Assembly: GCA_015179125.1 (NCBI GenBank)
Contig: WHVA01000267.1
Location: 62,001-126,000, forward strand
Source of the DNA: Gautieria morchelliformis
Lineage: Eukaryota > Basidiomycota > Agaricomycetes > Gomphales > Gomphaceae
Length of the DNA: 64,000 nt
Direction of reading: 5' to 3'
Shown: positions 11,578-22,743 of the stretch, one piece after another
How positions within the stretch are numbered: position 1 is the stretch's first letter
Layout of the letters: every line of letters begins with the position of its first letter
Made by a program: the position numbers and the translations under genes
Notes under the pieces: model-generated
The model's database searches: none
What the model saw: the letters and a program-made list of their open reading frames with translations, nothing else
What the model was told of the DNA's origin: nothing

Positions 11578-11934
11578 CTTTCAGGTGCTTGTTGCGGCCC
11601 GCAAGTGCATGGCGTACACCATGCAAGTGTTGCAGTTGTCCAGGTGGACGATTGCCAAAGCATCTTCCCATCCCACGATCATCCAGTGCTCTTGGTTGAC
11701 TGGTGCTCGTAGGATGTCTGTGGCCCCTTGCTTTGGGGCCATTGAGCGTGGTTGAGCGTGGCTCAGACCTTGATGGATCAATGTCCATTCCATCTTTCAA
11801 TGGCATCATCTTCATGGGGAGATGATGGTGGTGGTGGTTGCTTCCAAGAAGTGATGTGCCTCGGAAAGATCCAAGGTGAAAATTTAACCGCGCCGTGGCT
11901 GGTGTGTCATGTGGTATACACGTGACTGACCTGT

Positions 11935-12138
11935 CTAGCTGTGCTTGGGGAGGTTGCGCGGCTTTCCCACTCCCCGGAGCTCTAGATGGTGATCTAGAGC
12001 TTCAAGATCCTTACACAACATAATGGGTTCCCATGTCACGTTGCCTAGGGTCCAGCTGACCTGGAACTGCAGGTCCGTCGAGTTTATCCATCGATGTGCG
12101 ATAATCTCATCGACGAGCCACTCTTTGTCGGTGTTCAA
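11935..12138 (-). CDS. Gypsy chromodomain (C-terminal end of pol)
   Basis: Fossil part. The frame has EWLVDEIIAHRW followed by LQFQVSWTLGNVTWEPIMLC and a helix EALDHHLELRG, the chromodomain pattern Y/EV-E-I-L-xHR ... Y-L-VKW-G ... TWEP. Chromodomains at the end of integrase target chromoviral insertion to marked chromatin. Spacing to the integrase fits a chromovirus. Confidence 0.8.
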   Translation of the reverse strand: MNTDKEWLVDEIIAHRWINSTDLQFQVSWTLGNVTWEPIMLCKDLEALDHHLELRGVGKPRNLPKHS

Positions 12139-12448
12139 TCCAAGTCATAGAATGACTTGGCCTCACGATGAGGAAACAGTTTGTCATTGTTAGCCTCATA
12201 TCATCGTATGGGGCTTGAATGGAAGACCGGTGTATGCAGCTTTTCAGCTTGTTGGGGAGTTAAAGGGTCACTGTCGAGGCTTAATTATGGGCCTCGATGA
12301 CGCAGTATGGTCCAATATACGGCAGCACAATTTTTCAGGCTCTTCCTTTTGGCAGAGTCAGGTTTTGGGTCGACAGGGAAACGTGGTCGTTGGCCGCGTA
12401 CACGTCGCTTGCTGTACGTTTCTTGTTCGCATGAAACGTTTGCATCAC

Positions 12449-12908
12449 TCAATGCTTGATGATTGCATTGTGTGCCATCCATTTGGCCTGATGTGTGAAT
12501 CGGGCCACCCCCTTAAACGGGGTGTCCGTGGCCATGGGGAGGTCTATCCACGGCATATAGCCGTGGCTGAGCTCAAAGGGCGTGGACCCTGTGGTCGTAC
12601 TGGTGTTGCTGTTGAGGGCAACCTCGACCATTGGGCATTTCGCTGCCCAGTCCTTTTGGTCATCTCTAACTACAGCATGCAGTATCTGGCCAATCGAGCG
12701 GTTTGCGTGCTCGGTTGCTCCATCCATTTGGGGATGGAAGGCAGTCGACATGAGCTTAGTCCCCATGAGTTGCTGTAGTTCACACAAGAATATAGATGTC
12801 TATCCAAGACGATGGAGTCTGGGACTCCATGGAGTTGGAAAACTTCTTTTAGGAACACCCAGGCTACTCCCTTGGCTGACACGCTCGTTGTTGTTGGTAC
12901 AAGGTGGA
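12449..12908 (-). mobile_element. Gypsy integrase, core and C-terminal part
   Basis: Fossil part. The frames carry VPDSIVLDR (catalytic Asp strand) and then MSTAFHPQMDGATEHANRSI, the classic TAYHPQTDGQTERxN integrase motif with the second acidic residue position. ALNSNTSTTTGSTPFELSHG follows, a match to the common NSSxxxSTGxSPFELxxG motif. The integrase is split by the solo LTR at 12,914-13,403. Confidence 0.85.
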
Positions 12909-12913
12909 CATGC

Positions 12914-13403
12914 TGTCAGGGGACACCCTGTTTTCCATTTCCAGTTCCGACACCACACCCAGTTCCAACTCCATTTCCGACTCCGCTTCCAATTCCGATC
13001 CCATCTCCGCCTCCGCTTTCGGAAATGATTCCGCTTCTGGGAGAACTTCCACCAGTTCTGTTCGCCTTTCCAGTTCCACTCCAATTTCCAACTTCCACTC
13101 TCGGAACAGTGTCGGAGATCAAGCGACTCGCGTAATAGGTGGCATCAAGGGTCGATCAAGGGTCAGGGAGGTCAGGAGGATGCAAGGTTGATGGCGGGTG
13201 CCAAGTGTTGTCCCTGGCTGCGCAGCGTAGTATAATACGGGCTCGCTGACATTGGGGGTCCTTAGACCTTTCTCTTTGGATTTCCCCTTGTCAGGTGAGA
13301 ATCCCCTCTCTTGTATACTCTGTTCATTTATACAGACTTTGGGTTTCCCCTTGTCAGTTGTGTGGTAGTGTGATCTCCACAACCAGCCAGGGTTGCCCTT
13401 ACA
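12914..13403 (-). repeat. Solo LTR-like insert in the gypsy integrase
   Basis: 490 bp beginning TGTCAGGGG and ending CCCTTACA on the plus strand. It is flanked by CATGC and CGTGC, a 5-bp duplication with one mismatch. The integrase coding sense resumes across it. A TATAAATG motif read on the minus strand (about 13,327-13,334) suggests minus orientation. It contains a degenerate TTCCGA/TTCCA hexamer array at about 12,930-13,110, which creates spurious reading frames in every frame. Confidence 0.65.
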
Positions 13404-13620
13404 CGTGCGACGTTAGTCAGTCGATGACTACCATTAGATAGTCACAGTCATTCAACTTGGGCAGGGGCCCCATGAAGTTGATGCTGATAGACTGCCATGG
13501 CCTATCTGGAATGGGTAGGCTGTGTAGTAAGCCCTTGGGCCGTTGTGGCCTGGTCTTCATTGTTTGGTACTTCCCGCACAATGTGCAGAACGACTCGATG
13601 TCTGTATTCATACCACCAAA
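13404..13620 (-). mobile_element. Gypsy integrase, zinc-binding and early core part
   Basis: Fossil part. NTDIESFCTLCGKYQTMK is the CxxC half of the HHCC zinc motif. It is followed by PDRPWQSISINFMGPLPKLN and YLMVVID, the start of the catalytic core (W-x-x-I-x-x-DF-x-GPLP ... VVID). The upstream HH half is lost at the composite insertion. Confidence 0.8.
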
Positions 13621-14228
13621 AACAAAGCACAAAAACAGCAACACAACGAAACACATCCCACAAGCCTCCGAGCTCATCACGCCCCCCCGCAGCCAACAAC
13701 GCAAAGGCCACGCGCGCGGTCTCGACTTCGCCGCGGAGTATAAGGCCGAGGACGTATGCAGGTTGTGGCCCTGGGGATGCGAGACGTCAAGGGTGAGCTG
13801 TCAAATCCGTATATATACATCAACCATGCCCATCCACCTCACCGTCCAATCCATATCGACACTCCCATCAGAAACGGAATCACCCCGCACGACAAGAAAA
13901 ATTTTTAATGTTTTAATGTAAAATAAAATTTAATAAAATTTTGTGTTTTTGTTAGAATTTGTTGAGCAAGAAAATTGTAAAAAAGTTTATAGTTTTTCCA
14001 GGGTTTTTTATATGTTTTTAAAAGTTTCTTTGTGAAAACACATAGAAACCCATAAAAAACCCTGCAAAAAACTTTGAATTTTTTTACAATTTTCTTGATC
14101 AACAAATTCTAATAAAAACATAAAATTTTATTATAGTTTTTTTTACATGAAAAACCCTAAAAATAGTAGGAAAATCTTTACAGTTCTTTGACAGTTTTTC
14201 AGACCAGAAAACCTGTCTATGCCTGCAG
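13621..14228. other. Composite insert with an AT-rich inverted repeat
   Basis: About 280 bp of GC-richer unknown sequence (13,621-13,900), then an extremely A/T-rich block. Within the block, 13,914-14,012 and 14,050-14,150 are inverted copies of each other (shared cores AGAATTTGTTGA and AAGAAAATTGTAAAAAA) around a short spacer. This is the shape of a foldback or MITE-like element. The block runs into a truncated LTR A. No coding. Confidence 0.6.
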
Positions 14229-15000
14229 TGTTAGGTGTTCATATGAGCAGGATGTGTTTGTGGGATGTCCTACCCGTAGGATGTGTGGGATCAACCCAGT
14301 AAATGAAGAGTCCGTGCAGGGTAGTATATATGCAGGTCCCAAGACATGGTTTCATACATAGGTGCCTTCGCCACCTTTACTCTCCATCGTTTCATGTTCG
14401 CCCTCTTCTCTCACTGTATTGTATGTTTATTCCATCTATTTTGTATCATGACTGTGCACCCCTATCCAACCCTGACTCATGACGGCCTCTTTCCTATTAA
14501 CTGATACCTTACCAGCATTCAATATAAGTAGTTTACATTCGCATGTATATTCCCCAGTTCAATTATCATACGTCCATCTTGTGCAAACTTGACCTCGCTG
14601 TGATCATCGTCTTGAGCCTTCTCCTGTAGATTTCTATCTTCGACCAGAAGAGGACTTAGGCATCACTGGTGAGTTCTCATACTTCATCTTTGTTACGTTA
14701 GCCTTCAAACTATTTTCTGTGCTGTCGGCGAAGGGCTCCGAAGGAGCACCTTCGCCGGTGAAGGGATTGTCGCTACTTAGACAACCCTTCCATGACACCT
14801 TGCACATTACATTGTCAAGTGCCATGGGCTATTTCGCTACGACTGTAGATAGGGCGAGCTCTGTTCGGGCAGTCCTCTAATCTTGTGAACATTTATTGGT
14901 TCACCTATTCGCTGAAAGGCATACTTATTCGCACAAGTTATTCAGGCATTCGCTGTGTTCACTAATATACAATATTAACGCCTAAAAACAAATCTTGACA
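14229..15000 (+). repeat. LTR A, lacking its 5' quarter
   Basis: Begins at TTAGGTGTTCATATGAGCAGG, which corresponds to about 265 bp inside a full LTR A, and runs to the normal end AATCTTGACA at 15,000. The hairpin at 14,727-14,756 is perfect (GGCGAAGG/CCTTCGCC with GCTCC/GGAGC). It separates the RNase H and integrase parts of the gypsy element. Confidence 0.8.
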
Positions 15001-15554
15001 TTAGACCATCTCATTGCTGCTGTACGCAGCTCAATATATTGGTCGGTGGGCAGTAGCTCACCTTCCGGGTCTAAGCATGCATCCGTGTTCATGAAGATGT
15101 GTTCCGGGTGACTGTCGTCACTCGTGTCGCTCTCGTAGTAGCGTGACAGGCAGTCAGCCACCTTGTTTTCCACTCCGTCAAGATGAATCGTGTTGAAGTT
15201 GAAGTGGGACAAAATTCCCACCACCTGACCTGGCGGTCAGACAGGCTCTTTTGGGTCTCAAAGTATTCAAGTCCCTTGTGATCTGTGACGAGGGTGAATC
15301 TTCGTCCTAGTAGTTTATCCTCCCATTTCATGAGAACCTCGAGCACAGCTATTGTCTCATGCTCGTGAGTCCTGTAGTGTTGCTGAGCAACACTGAACTT
15401 CTTTGACAAGAAGCTGGCTGGCCAACAGGTTTTCTGTTTGAAGCCTTGGCCGTAGACTGCACCAATGCCAGCTTTTGATCCATCGGTGATGACCCAGATG
15501 TGCTCTGGGCTCTGTGCATCTATTGGACACAGGATCGGGGCCTTACAGGCCAAC
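15001..15554 (-). mobile_element. Gypsy RNase H and connection region
   Basis: Fossil part. WVITDGSKAGIGAVYGQG (catalytic D in TDxSxxGxGavL), PASFLSKKFSVAQQHYRTHE, HETIAVLEVLMKWEDKL (E/D), FTLVTDHKGLEYF and LDGVENKVADCLSR are all standard gypsy RNase H motifs (the last is the GxxNxxADxLSR end). It lies between two LTR A insertions. Confidence 0.9.
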
Positions 15555-16584
15555 TGTCAAGATTGGTTTTTAGGCGTTAATATTGTGTATTAGTGAATAC
15601 AGCGAATGCCCGAATAACTTGTGCGAATAAGTATGCCGTTCTGCGAATAAGTGAACCAATGAATGTTCACAAGATAAGAGGGTTGCCCAAACAGGGCTCA
15701 CCCTATCTACAGTCGTAGCGAAATCGCCCGTGGCACTTGACGATGTAACGTGCAAGGTATCACAGAAGGGCTGTCTAAGTCTCGACAATCCCTTCGCCTG
15801 CGAAGGTGCTCCTTGGGAGCTCTTCACCAACAGCACAGAAAATAGTTCGAAGGCTAAGGTAACAAAGGTGAAGTATGAGAACTCACCAGTGATGCCTAAG
15901 TCCTCTGCTGGTCAAAGATAGAAATCTTCAAGAGAAGGCTCAAGATGATGATCACAGTGAGGTCAAGTTTGCACAAGGTGGACTACGTATGATAATTGAA
16001 CTGGGGAATATACATGCGAATGTAAACTACTTATATTGAATGCTGGTAAGGTATCAACGAATAGGAAAGAGGCCGTCACGAGTCAGGGTTGGATAGGGGT
16101 GCGTAGTATGATACTAAGGAGATGGAATAAACATACAATAGAGTAGGGGAGGAGTGCGAACATGAGACGACGGACAGTAAAGGTGGTGAAGGCACTTATG
16201 TACGAAACCATGTCTTGGGACCCGCATACATGCCACCCTGCAGGGACTCTTCGTCCACTGGGTTGATCCCACACAACCGCTGGAAGGAACGCCCCGCGAA
16301 AATATTTTGGCCATATGAAAACCCAAAGGGGTTGGATTAAGAAGATGATGGGGTTAGTGATAAACCATCACGCCGGGTAAATGGTATTGATCGTATTTGA
16401 TGGCGTGCCTGTTAGCGAAATGTGCGAGCAGCGAATAGTGGTTCGGAGAATGGGGCGAACAGTGAATAGAGCGGATGTAGAGGACGAGTGGTCGAAGGGT
16501 GAGGCGAACTCTGGCGAAGGTGCTAGGGAGTGACGAGGGGGAACATAGAGGCAGTGGGGTAAGGAAAATAGACAGGTCATGACA
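15555..16584 (-). repeat. Solo LTR A inside the gypsy pol, with target duplication
   Basis: 1,030 bp from TGTCAAGATT to GGTCATGACA, flanked by CCAAC at 15,550-15,554 and 16,585-16,589. It lies exactly between RT and RNase H coding sequence. It is a clean solo LTR, that is, an insertion followed by LTR-LTR recombination. The LTR A hairpin is partly degraded in this copy. Confidence 0.92.
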
Positions 16585-17522
16585 CCAACGCCTTGATGCT
16601 TTGCCAGCATTTGTCAAGAAGCGGGGCCCATTCGAATGGACAGTTGCTATCCACACAACCCAACAAGGGGGTCATGTATGCACTAACATCTGGCATGTAG
16701 TGTGCCAGGTATTGTACCAGCCCGAGCAAACGCTGGACATCATTGAATGTCTGTGGCCTCTGCCACTCACAGACACATTGCATTTTGTCCTCATTGGCAT
16801 GTACTCCTTGGCCATCAATGATGTGGCTGAGGCACTCCATTCCTATGGAATAGAGATCAACCTTTTTCTTACTTAGGAAAAGGTGGTTCCTCCTCAGCCT
16901 GTTAAAGGCTATGTAGGGTGCTCCTCATGCTCCTGTATCAAGAGCGAGAGGATGAATATGTCATCCATGTATACATGGAGGAAGCAACCTATGCAGTTGC
17001 GGAAGATTGCCATCATCAGCCGTTGAAACATCGACGGCACGTTGCAATCCCCCATCTGTATTACCTGGCTCCTGAAGGTGCCAAGGATCATAGCAAAGGC
17101 AGTCTTTGCTATGTAATCCGGATGAATACAGATATGCACATATGCTTTGGACATATTGAGTTTGGTGTGGTATCAACAGCAAGCCATGTCACTGCAGATG
17201 ATATCTGGGAAGGGCGTAATGTCCTTCACAGTGTTCTCGTTCTGCTGTCGCAGATCGAAGACAGTCCACAATGTACTGTTCTTTTTTGGCACGCACAGCA
17301 TGGGTACTGCTTGTTGTGCGACTGCCCGTATCCACCACTTTGCAGTGGTGTATCTCTCTACCTTCACGGACAATTCCTCAGGGAAGTGTTCAGGGCACCT
17401 CGGTAGGTGATACCGCATGTGCTTGTTGGGGTCAATGAGATTGATCTCATGGTTGATCTCCCACAATGGTGGGAGCTCTAATGGTATTCCACTGACTAGG
17501 TCAGTGATTTTCTCCATCCATT
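16585..17522 (-). mobile_element. Gypsy reverse transcriptase
   Basis: Fossil part. Minus-strand frames give MRYHLPRCPEHFPEEL, KWWIRAVAQQAVPMLCVPKK, FDLRQQNENTVKDITPFPD (domain 2), CNVPSMFQRLMM (domain 4), FLHVYMDDIFI (the YxDD box as MDD) and LSHIIDGQGVHANEDKMQCV ... WQRPQTFNDVQRLLGLVQYL (the HxVSxxGI...P thumb motif). All seven gypsy RT blocks are represented. The region is broken. Confidence 0.9.
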
Positions 17523-18552
17523 TGTCATGACCCATCTATTTCCCTTGCCTTGCTGTCTCTACCTTCCCCCTCATCGCTCCTCCTGCAGGTTCGCCCAAGT
17601 TCACCCTTCCCTTCCACCACACCTCCTCGATATTCGCTCTATTGGCTCTTCTCCTCATTCGCTGAACGGCCATTCACTGCTCGCATCATTCACCAGCAGG
17701 TATGCCATCAAACACGATCGACATCCTCTACCCGGTGTGATGGTTCATCACTGGCCCCATCATCTTCCCGATCCAACCCCTTGGGGTGTTCGTATGGCCG
17801 GAACGCATTCCCGGGACATCCTACCCGTAGATCGTGTGGGATAAACCCAGCAGACAAAGAGTCCGTGCAGGGTAGTGTATATGCAGGTCCCAAGGCATGT
17901 TTTTGTACATAAGTACCTTCATCCCCTTTCCTCCCTGTCATTTCATGTTCACACTCCTCTTTAATTCTATTGTATCTGTGTTTCATCTATTTGTATCATG
18001 ACTGTGCACCCCTAACCAACCCTGACTCCAGATGGCCTTTTTCCTATTTGCTGATATCATACAGCCATTCGATATAAGTAGTTTCCATTCGCATGTATAT
18101 TCCCCAGTTCAATTATCATACATCTATCTTGTGCAAAACTTGACGCCACTGTGACCATCGTCTTGAGCCCTCTCCTATAGATTTCTATCTTCGACCAGAG
18201 GAGGACTTAAGCACCACTGGTGAGTTTTCGTACTTTACCTTCATTACTGTAGTCTTCATATTATTATCTGCACTGTTGGTGAAGGGCTCCGAAGGAGCAC
18301 CTTCACCAGTGAAAGGATTGTTGCTACTTAAACAACCTTTCCGTGACACCTTGCACGTTAAATTGTCAAGTGTTACAGGCTACTTTGCTACGACTGTAGA
18401 TAGGGCAAGCTCCATTCAGGCAGCCCTCTTACCTTTTGAACATTTATTGGTTCACCTTATTCGCCGAACAGCACACTTCTTCACACAAGCTATTCAGGCA
18501 TTCGCTGTATTCACTAATACACATTATTAATGCCGGAAAACCAATCTTGACA
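17523..18552 (+). repeat. Solo LTR A with CCATT target duplication
   Basis: 1,030 bp from TGTCATGACCC to AATCTTGACA, flanked by CCATT (17,518-17,522 and 18,553-18,557). It is inserted between the protease and RT parts of the gypsy element, in the orientation opposite to that element. Its hairpin (18,278-18,307) has GGTGAAGG facing CCTTCACC, a compensated change relative to other copies. Confidence 0.92.
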
Positions 18553-19228
18553 CCATTCCTCGTGGAGGTGAGGGATGTCTCACCCATGAGGATGACCGTG
18601 GTTGGTTTGGAAGCCATTAGGCGCTGTACACGTCTGTTAGGTCCTTTGGCAAGTGGGACTGCCTTCTTTTGTCCCATCACTGTCACCATCAGGTGAGAGC
18701 GCCTCTCCCTATGATTGTAGGGCGAGTTTGAGGACGAGTCGTTATGCAACTCATCCTCCTGGCTTCAATGAGCCAGGTTTATCCTCAGTGCCAGGGTGAT
18801 CCTGTTCACCCTTGGCCCCTTACCTTTGCTCAGCATCTCATTGTTGTCGAAAGATACTTTGCCCATGGGGATTATCTCATCCCTCTGCGGATTGTCCCTG
18901 GGCTTGAAAAGTCCAGGGCAATGCCAAATCTCCTTAGGAATGATGTCCCTAACATCACATCGTAATATTCGATGTTGGCTACATCAAAATACTCATTGTA
19001 GGTTTTGGGACCAAACTTGATGGTCGTGTTCGTTCCATAATTGATTGTGGAGCGACTGCCTATGCAGGCCAGTTGCAGTGCAATTGGCTGTTCCAGGGCA
19101 AATGTCTTCATCCCTATGGTGCGCGTAAACTCAGGGGATAGCAGTACCCCTTCACTCCCGCTATCCAGCAGGCAGTGGGCTTTCACACCATTTATCTCCC
19201 AGTACCCCAATAGGGTACAGTTTTTGTT
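18553..19228 (-). mobile_element. Gypsy aspartic protease region
   Basis: Fossil part. The frame at 19,210-18,872 contains WEINGVKAHCLLDSGSEGVL, the retroviral-type protease signature with D-S-G-S-E, and later YYDVMLGTSFLRRFGIALDF, the GxxFL second-half motif. Sequence between 18,870 and 18,553 is minus-strand coding-like linker towards RT. Confidence 0.85.
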
Positions 19229-20421
19229 TCATGGCCGCGTCCTGTGTTTGCTTCGGTGGTGATACACCGGCTCGGCCACCTTGTCTGGCATGGCTGACAT
19301 GTGTGCTGCCATGACCTTTGTGGTGGTGTTGTCCTTCAGCGCAATTCTGATCATGCTGGATCTGTAGGCGTTGTCTTCTGCCTCTTCGTCCCATTCATAA
19401 TATTGGGATGGTTCGGGATCCCACTCTTCAGCAGGCACATCTCTGTTGTCCAGCGACTCATTGGGTTGGGGATCACCCTCCCCCTCTTCATCAATCTGTT
19501 GAAGAGAATTTTGTTTGGGATCTGCGTCCAGATCCTCGTCATCATTGTCGTGCCTCGTGGCCGCTGTGCGTATACCGGACCTGAGTCGGGGGCACTCCGC
19601 CTTTTTGTGGCCAGGTTGGCCGCATTCAAAGCACATAGTGCTGCTTTGACTACCACTGGGTCGATCATTATGTCGGATCGACACTTTCAGTGGTGGGGCC
19701 GGCTTCAGTGACAATCCTGACACTTGAGGCTGTTTGGACTTGGGTGGTCGTCCAGCTTGGGCTGGGCATGGGGGTGGAGATCATTGTGACCCTCCGCTCC
19801 TCAGGAACAGGAAAGGCCTGCTCAGGCCTGTCTGTGTCGCCAGCTTGTTCACTGCAAGCCGGGAAGCGCTTGCTGATGCAGTGGCGCTCTCTGCTCTGCG
19901 CATTCCCATGTTATATCAGGATGCTTCCTTGATCATGCGGGCAGTCTCAAAGGCCTGCTCTTGGCGTTATAGCCCTTTTTGAGGACTTCGTTGTTCATGT
20001 GCAGCATTTCACGCAGCACGGACAGGCACCATCTATGGAACGTGTACTCATCTGGTGGCTGTATCATACGCACCGCATATTTCATGAGCTAGTTCAGCAT
20101 CTCCTGAACAGTTTTTATGCCTTGCATGACCACATCGAATTTATTTGATGTGGTAGGTCAACGTGTGCAGGAACCTTTTTTGAAGGCCCTGCATCACTAT
20201 TTCCAGGGTCCAACTGGGCACCTGGCGGTCAAAAGGTTCCACATTTCTGAGGAACCACTCCTGGGCTTCGCCAGTCAGGTGAGTGCCCACGTACCCAACC
20301 TGCATGTCTATGCTTGTCGGCCCTAGTAGGCAATTTATTTTCAGCCATTGTAGGATAGCTGCGACAAAGATCTCAAACTCTTTGAGGTCAGATCCCCCTG
20401 TGTATGGCTCGGGGTGTGCCA
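19229..20421 (-). mobile_element. Gypsy gag with CCHC zinc knuckle
   Basis: Fossil part. The N-terminal frame (20,422-20,141) starts MAHPEPYTGGSDLKEFEIFV and has LTGEAQEWFLRNVEP, the capsid-domain pattern of gypsy gags. The later frame (19,723-19,229) has CFECGQPGHKKAECP, a CCHC knuckle, followed by an acidic stretch. The 5' end abuts the copia element at about 20,422, so no gypsy LTR or primer site is left. Confidence 0.88.
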
Positions 20422-22232
20422 TGTTACAAAAATGTCTATTCCATTATTGCACTACCTGACCCCAATACACTCCAACACCTATACCAACTCCTGCCCTGCA
20501 CACTCGCTCTATCCACCACAACCAATCTTTCTGACGTCCACACTTATCTACACAAGTCCATACTCTCCTATGCCGATCATCACACGTACAACCCGCTGAA
20601 CCAGCCCTGACCCAAAAGCAGAAACCCAAGCCCGAGGGGTTCTGATCCATGGAGTGGCACACCAATCATTTCATCACGTACGGACTTTTCTTTCCCCGTT
20701 CCCCTCCACACCTCTACATTCCATGATTACTTCTACTTTCCGATTCCCAATACATACAAACCACCTGCTATTCGATAGACTGCCCCCACCGCAGTAACTG
20801 GCACTATAACCCCCATATCTCACTTACACATCCATTTTTGCCGGTAGCTGCTTTCATCTGTCATAGCTCGTCCCACAGTAGTTAAATATCTATCTTGTAT
20901 GAAGTGAAATCTCCAGTCAATCAGTACTCATTTACCTTGGAAGCTATTGAACACCTTACTGCGCATATACTGTGTAACCGCTGTTCAAGATACACACATA
21001 GGGTGTATACTCGACCCCTCTATCTTCTACTCGATTCGACTTCTATTCTAAGTCTAAATTATATTGCTACCTAAGCTCATTGTCAACAAACTCTTAATCT
21101 TTCTACAGATTAAGAGTCTCATCGTACTCACCATGGCACAACCAACGGCAACAGCACCGGCGCACATCACGCCAAAACATGATATCCATAAATTCAGGGA
21201 TATAAAACCAAAATTGGGGAAGGACAATTGGATGTCCTGGAAGAGGGAGTTGTTAGCAACAGCAAGGGATAGAGGGTTATTCAAAATCATTACCAGCGCA
21301 GACCCTTATCCTACAGCAGCTAACCAACAGATAACCGTTACCACCGGAACTAACACAACCGGCGAAACGACACTATCACAGCTTCAGGACGACTGGGACG
21401 ACAGGAATAACGTAGCTTACAGTCAAATCCTGCTCTGCATATCGCCCAAGCTCCAGACAGCAATAGATACCACCGACAAATGCGAGGAAGCCTGGAAAAT
21501 ACTTGTAAGAAAGTTCAAATCCACTGATCCGAGCAAGATCAGCATAATCAGAACACGATACGAGAATTACCAAATGACTGACGGACAAACGGTCTCGGCA
21601 TACATCACCGTCATGAAGGAGTTCAGAAATCAGCTTGCAAGGATGGGTGAGCAAATACCCAATTCCACTCACGCAGCTACAATCCTCAGGAACCTCCCGG
21701 AATCATGGAGACCTATCGCGCAAACAATAAGGATGATCAGTAAAGATCTGGACAATATCAAGGAGCGTTTGGAAGTGCACGAAGCAGACCTAGGGGCTGT
21801 CGAGGTATCCACACAAGCCGCCACCGCATTCATCGCACAGTCCCGACCTCCCAGGCAACACAACAATGATACTCCAAGATTCATCAATGGCAACACACAC
21901 AACAGCAACACAACATACACATACCAGAACCGCCAACCGCAGTATCAGGCCAGCGGGGGGAATAGCTTCCTCTGTAACAACTGCGGCAAGCTGAACCATT
22001 CAGCAGCAAGGTGTTACGCACCTGGAGGCGGACTCCCGACGCAAGGACAATGGAGAAGGGAAGACAACACATATAACTCACATGGGAAGGGACAGGAACA
22101 CAGCAACGAGAACGGCCTCAACAGGCCGGCCCCACCCCCACAGCGGCAACAGCCAAGTACCACCAACACAGCTTGACTCACAAGCATACTGAGGAGAGAC
22201 ATCGTAATGATGGCGCGCACTGAGGAAACAAC
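20422..22232 (+). mobile_element. Outer Ty1/copia element, 5' part with gag
   Basis: Fossil element. It begins about where the gypsy gag start is reached (TGTTACAAAAATG at 20,422). 20,422-21,105 is leader or LTR-like with no long frame. The gag frame 21,133-22,176 starts MAQPTATAPAHITPKHDIHK, has DNWMSWKRELLATARDRGLF and the UBN2-type core, and a CCHC knuckle CNNCGKLNHSAARCY near its C-terminus. The element is interrupted at 22,232 by the inner copia and resumes at 27,497. It is broken, with its 3' end missing. Confidence 0.85.
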
Positions 22233-22730
22233 TGTAGAGGACAGGAATTATAGGCAGTAGGTATGGACTTGTTATTCAAAAGAATAGACTAGAAATCAAT
22301 TCACTCTCTCAGTGAATTTAGTGGTCACTGTAAATATATTATACACTACCTAGAAATCAATTCATTACAGAGGATTTCTAGGTCAATAAATGTAAAGACT
22401 ACTAGACTAATTTACTTGCCTCTCTCAGTGAATTTAGTGGTCACTGAGAGAGGGGGAAATGTGTTCCACTGCGCATGTACTACTACCCGGCCCTTTAGCG
22501 CCCAAGAGCTCGCGCGTCGAAGTCATTTCAGACTCCGCTGGGTGCAGCCGCTTGTGAAAGTAGGAATAACAAGATGAAATAGAGAGATAAGGAATGAGTG
22601 GAAAATTTCGAAAATAACCAGAGAAATGGATGCATAATACAAGAACAATGTGAGAAGAAATTGGAAGGCCACACAACAAATTGGATATATTATGCTTGAT
22701 TTTGGTGCAGGAGCATAAATGCACCCAACA
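22233..22730 (-). repeat. 3' LTR of the inner copia element
   Basis: 498 bp, TGTAGAGG...CACCCAACA on the plus strand (TG...CA). It contains a perfect 12-bp-stem hairpin at 22,420-22,452 with a 9-nt loop. Confidence 0.95.
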
Positions 22731-22743
22731 CGCCCCCTCAAGC
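22731..22743 (-). promoter_or_regulatory. Polypurine tract of the inner copia element
   Basis: On the element strand GCTTGAGGGGGCG lies between the polyprotein stop codon (22,744-22,746) and the 3' LTR, the place where plus-strand DNA synthesis is primed. Confidence 0.8.

Larger units (their letters stand above)
9480..20421 (-). mobile_element. Degraded Ty3/gypsy chromovirus with nested insertions
   Basis: Fossil element read on the minus strand. In order: gag (20,421-19,229), protease (around 19,210-18,872), RT (17,522-16,585), RNase H (15,554-15,001), integrase (13,620-12,449, interrupted), chromodomain (12,138-11,935), and an additional coding region (11,815 to about 9,660). The gag-pol order PR-RT-RH-IN plus a chromodomain defines a chromovirus. 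No flanking LTRs of its own were recognised. It is broken in well over ten places. At least three solo LTRs and one composite insert lie inside it, so it is old relative to LTR A activity. Confidence 0.85.

Noticed and set aside
11144-11755. 203-residue plus-strand frame
   Set aside because: Shadow of the minus-strand coiled-coil frame (Ser/Cys-rich translation of its complement).
12800-13191. Several overlapping 70-150-residue frames rich in W/R/K or S/D/G
   Set aside because: Products of the TTCCGA-type hexamer array inside a solo LTR.
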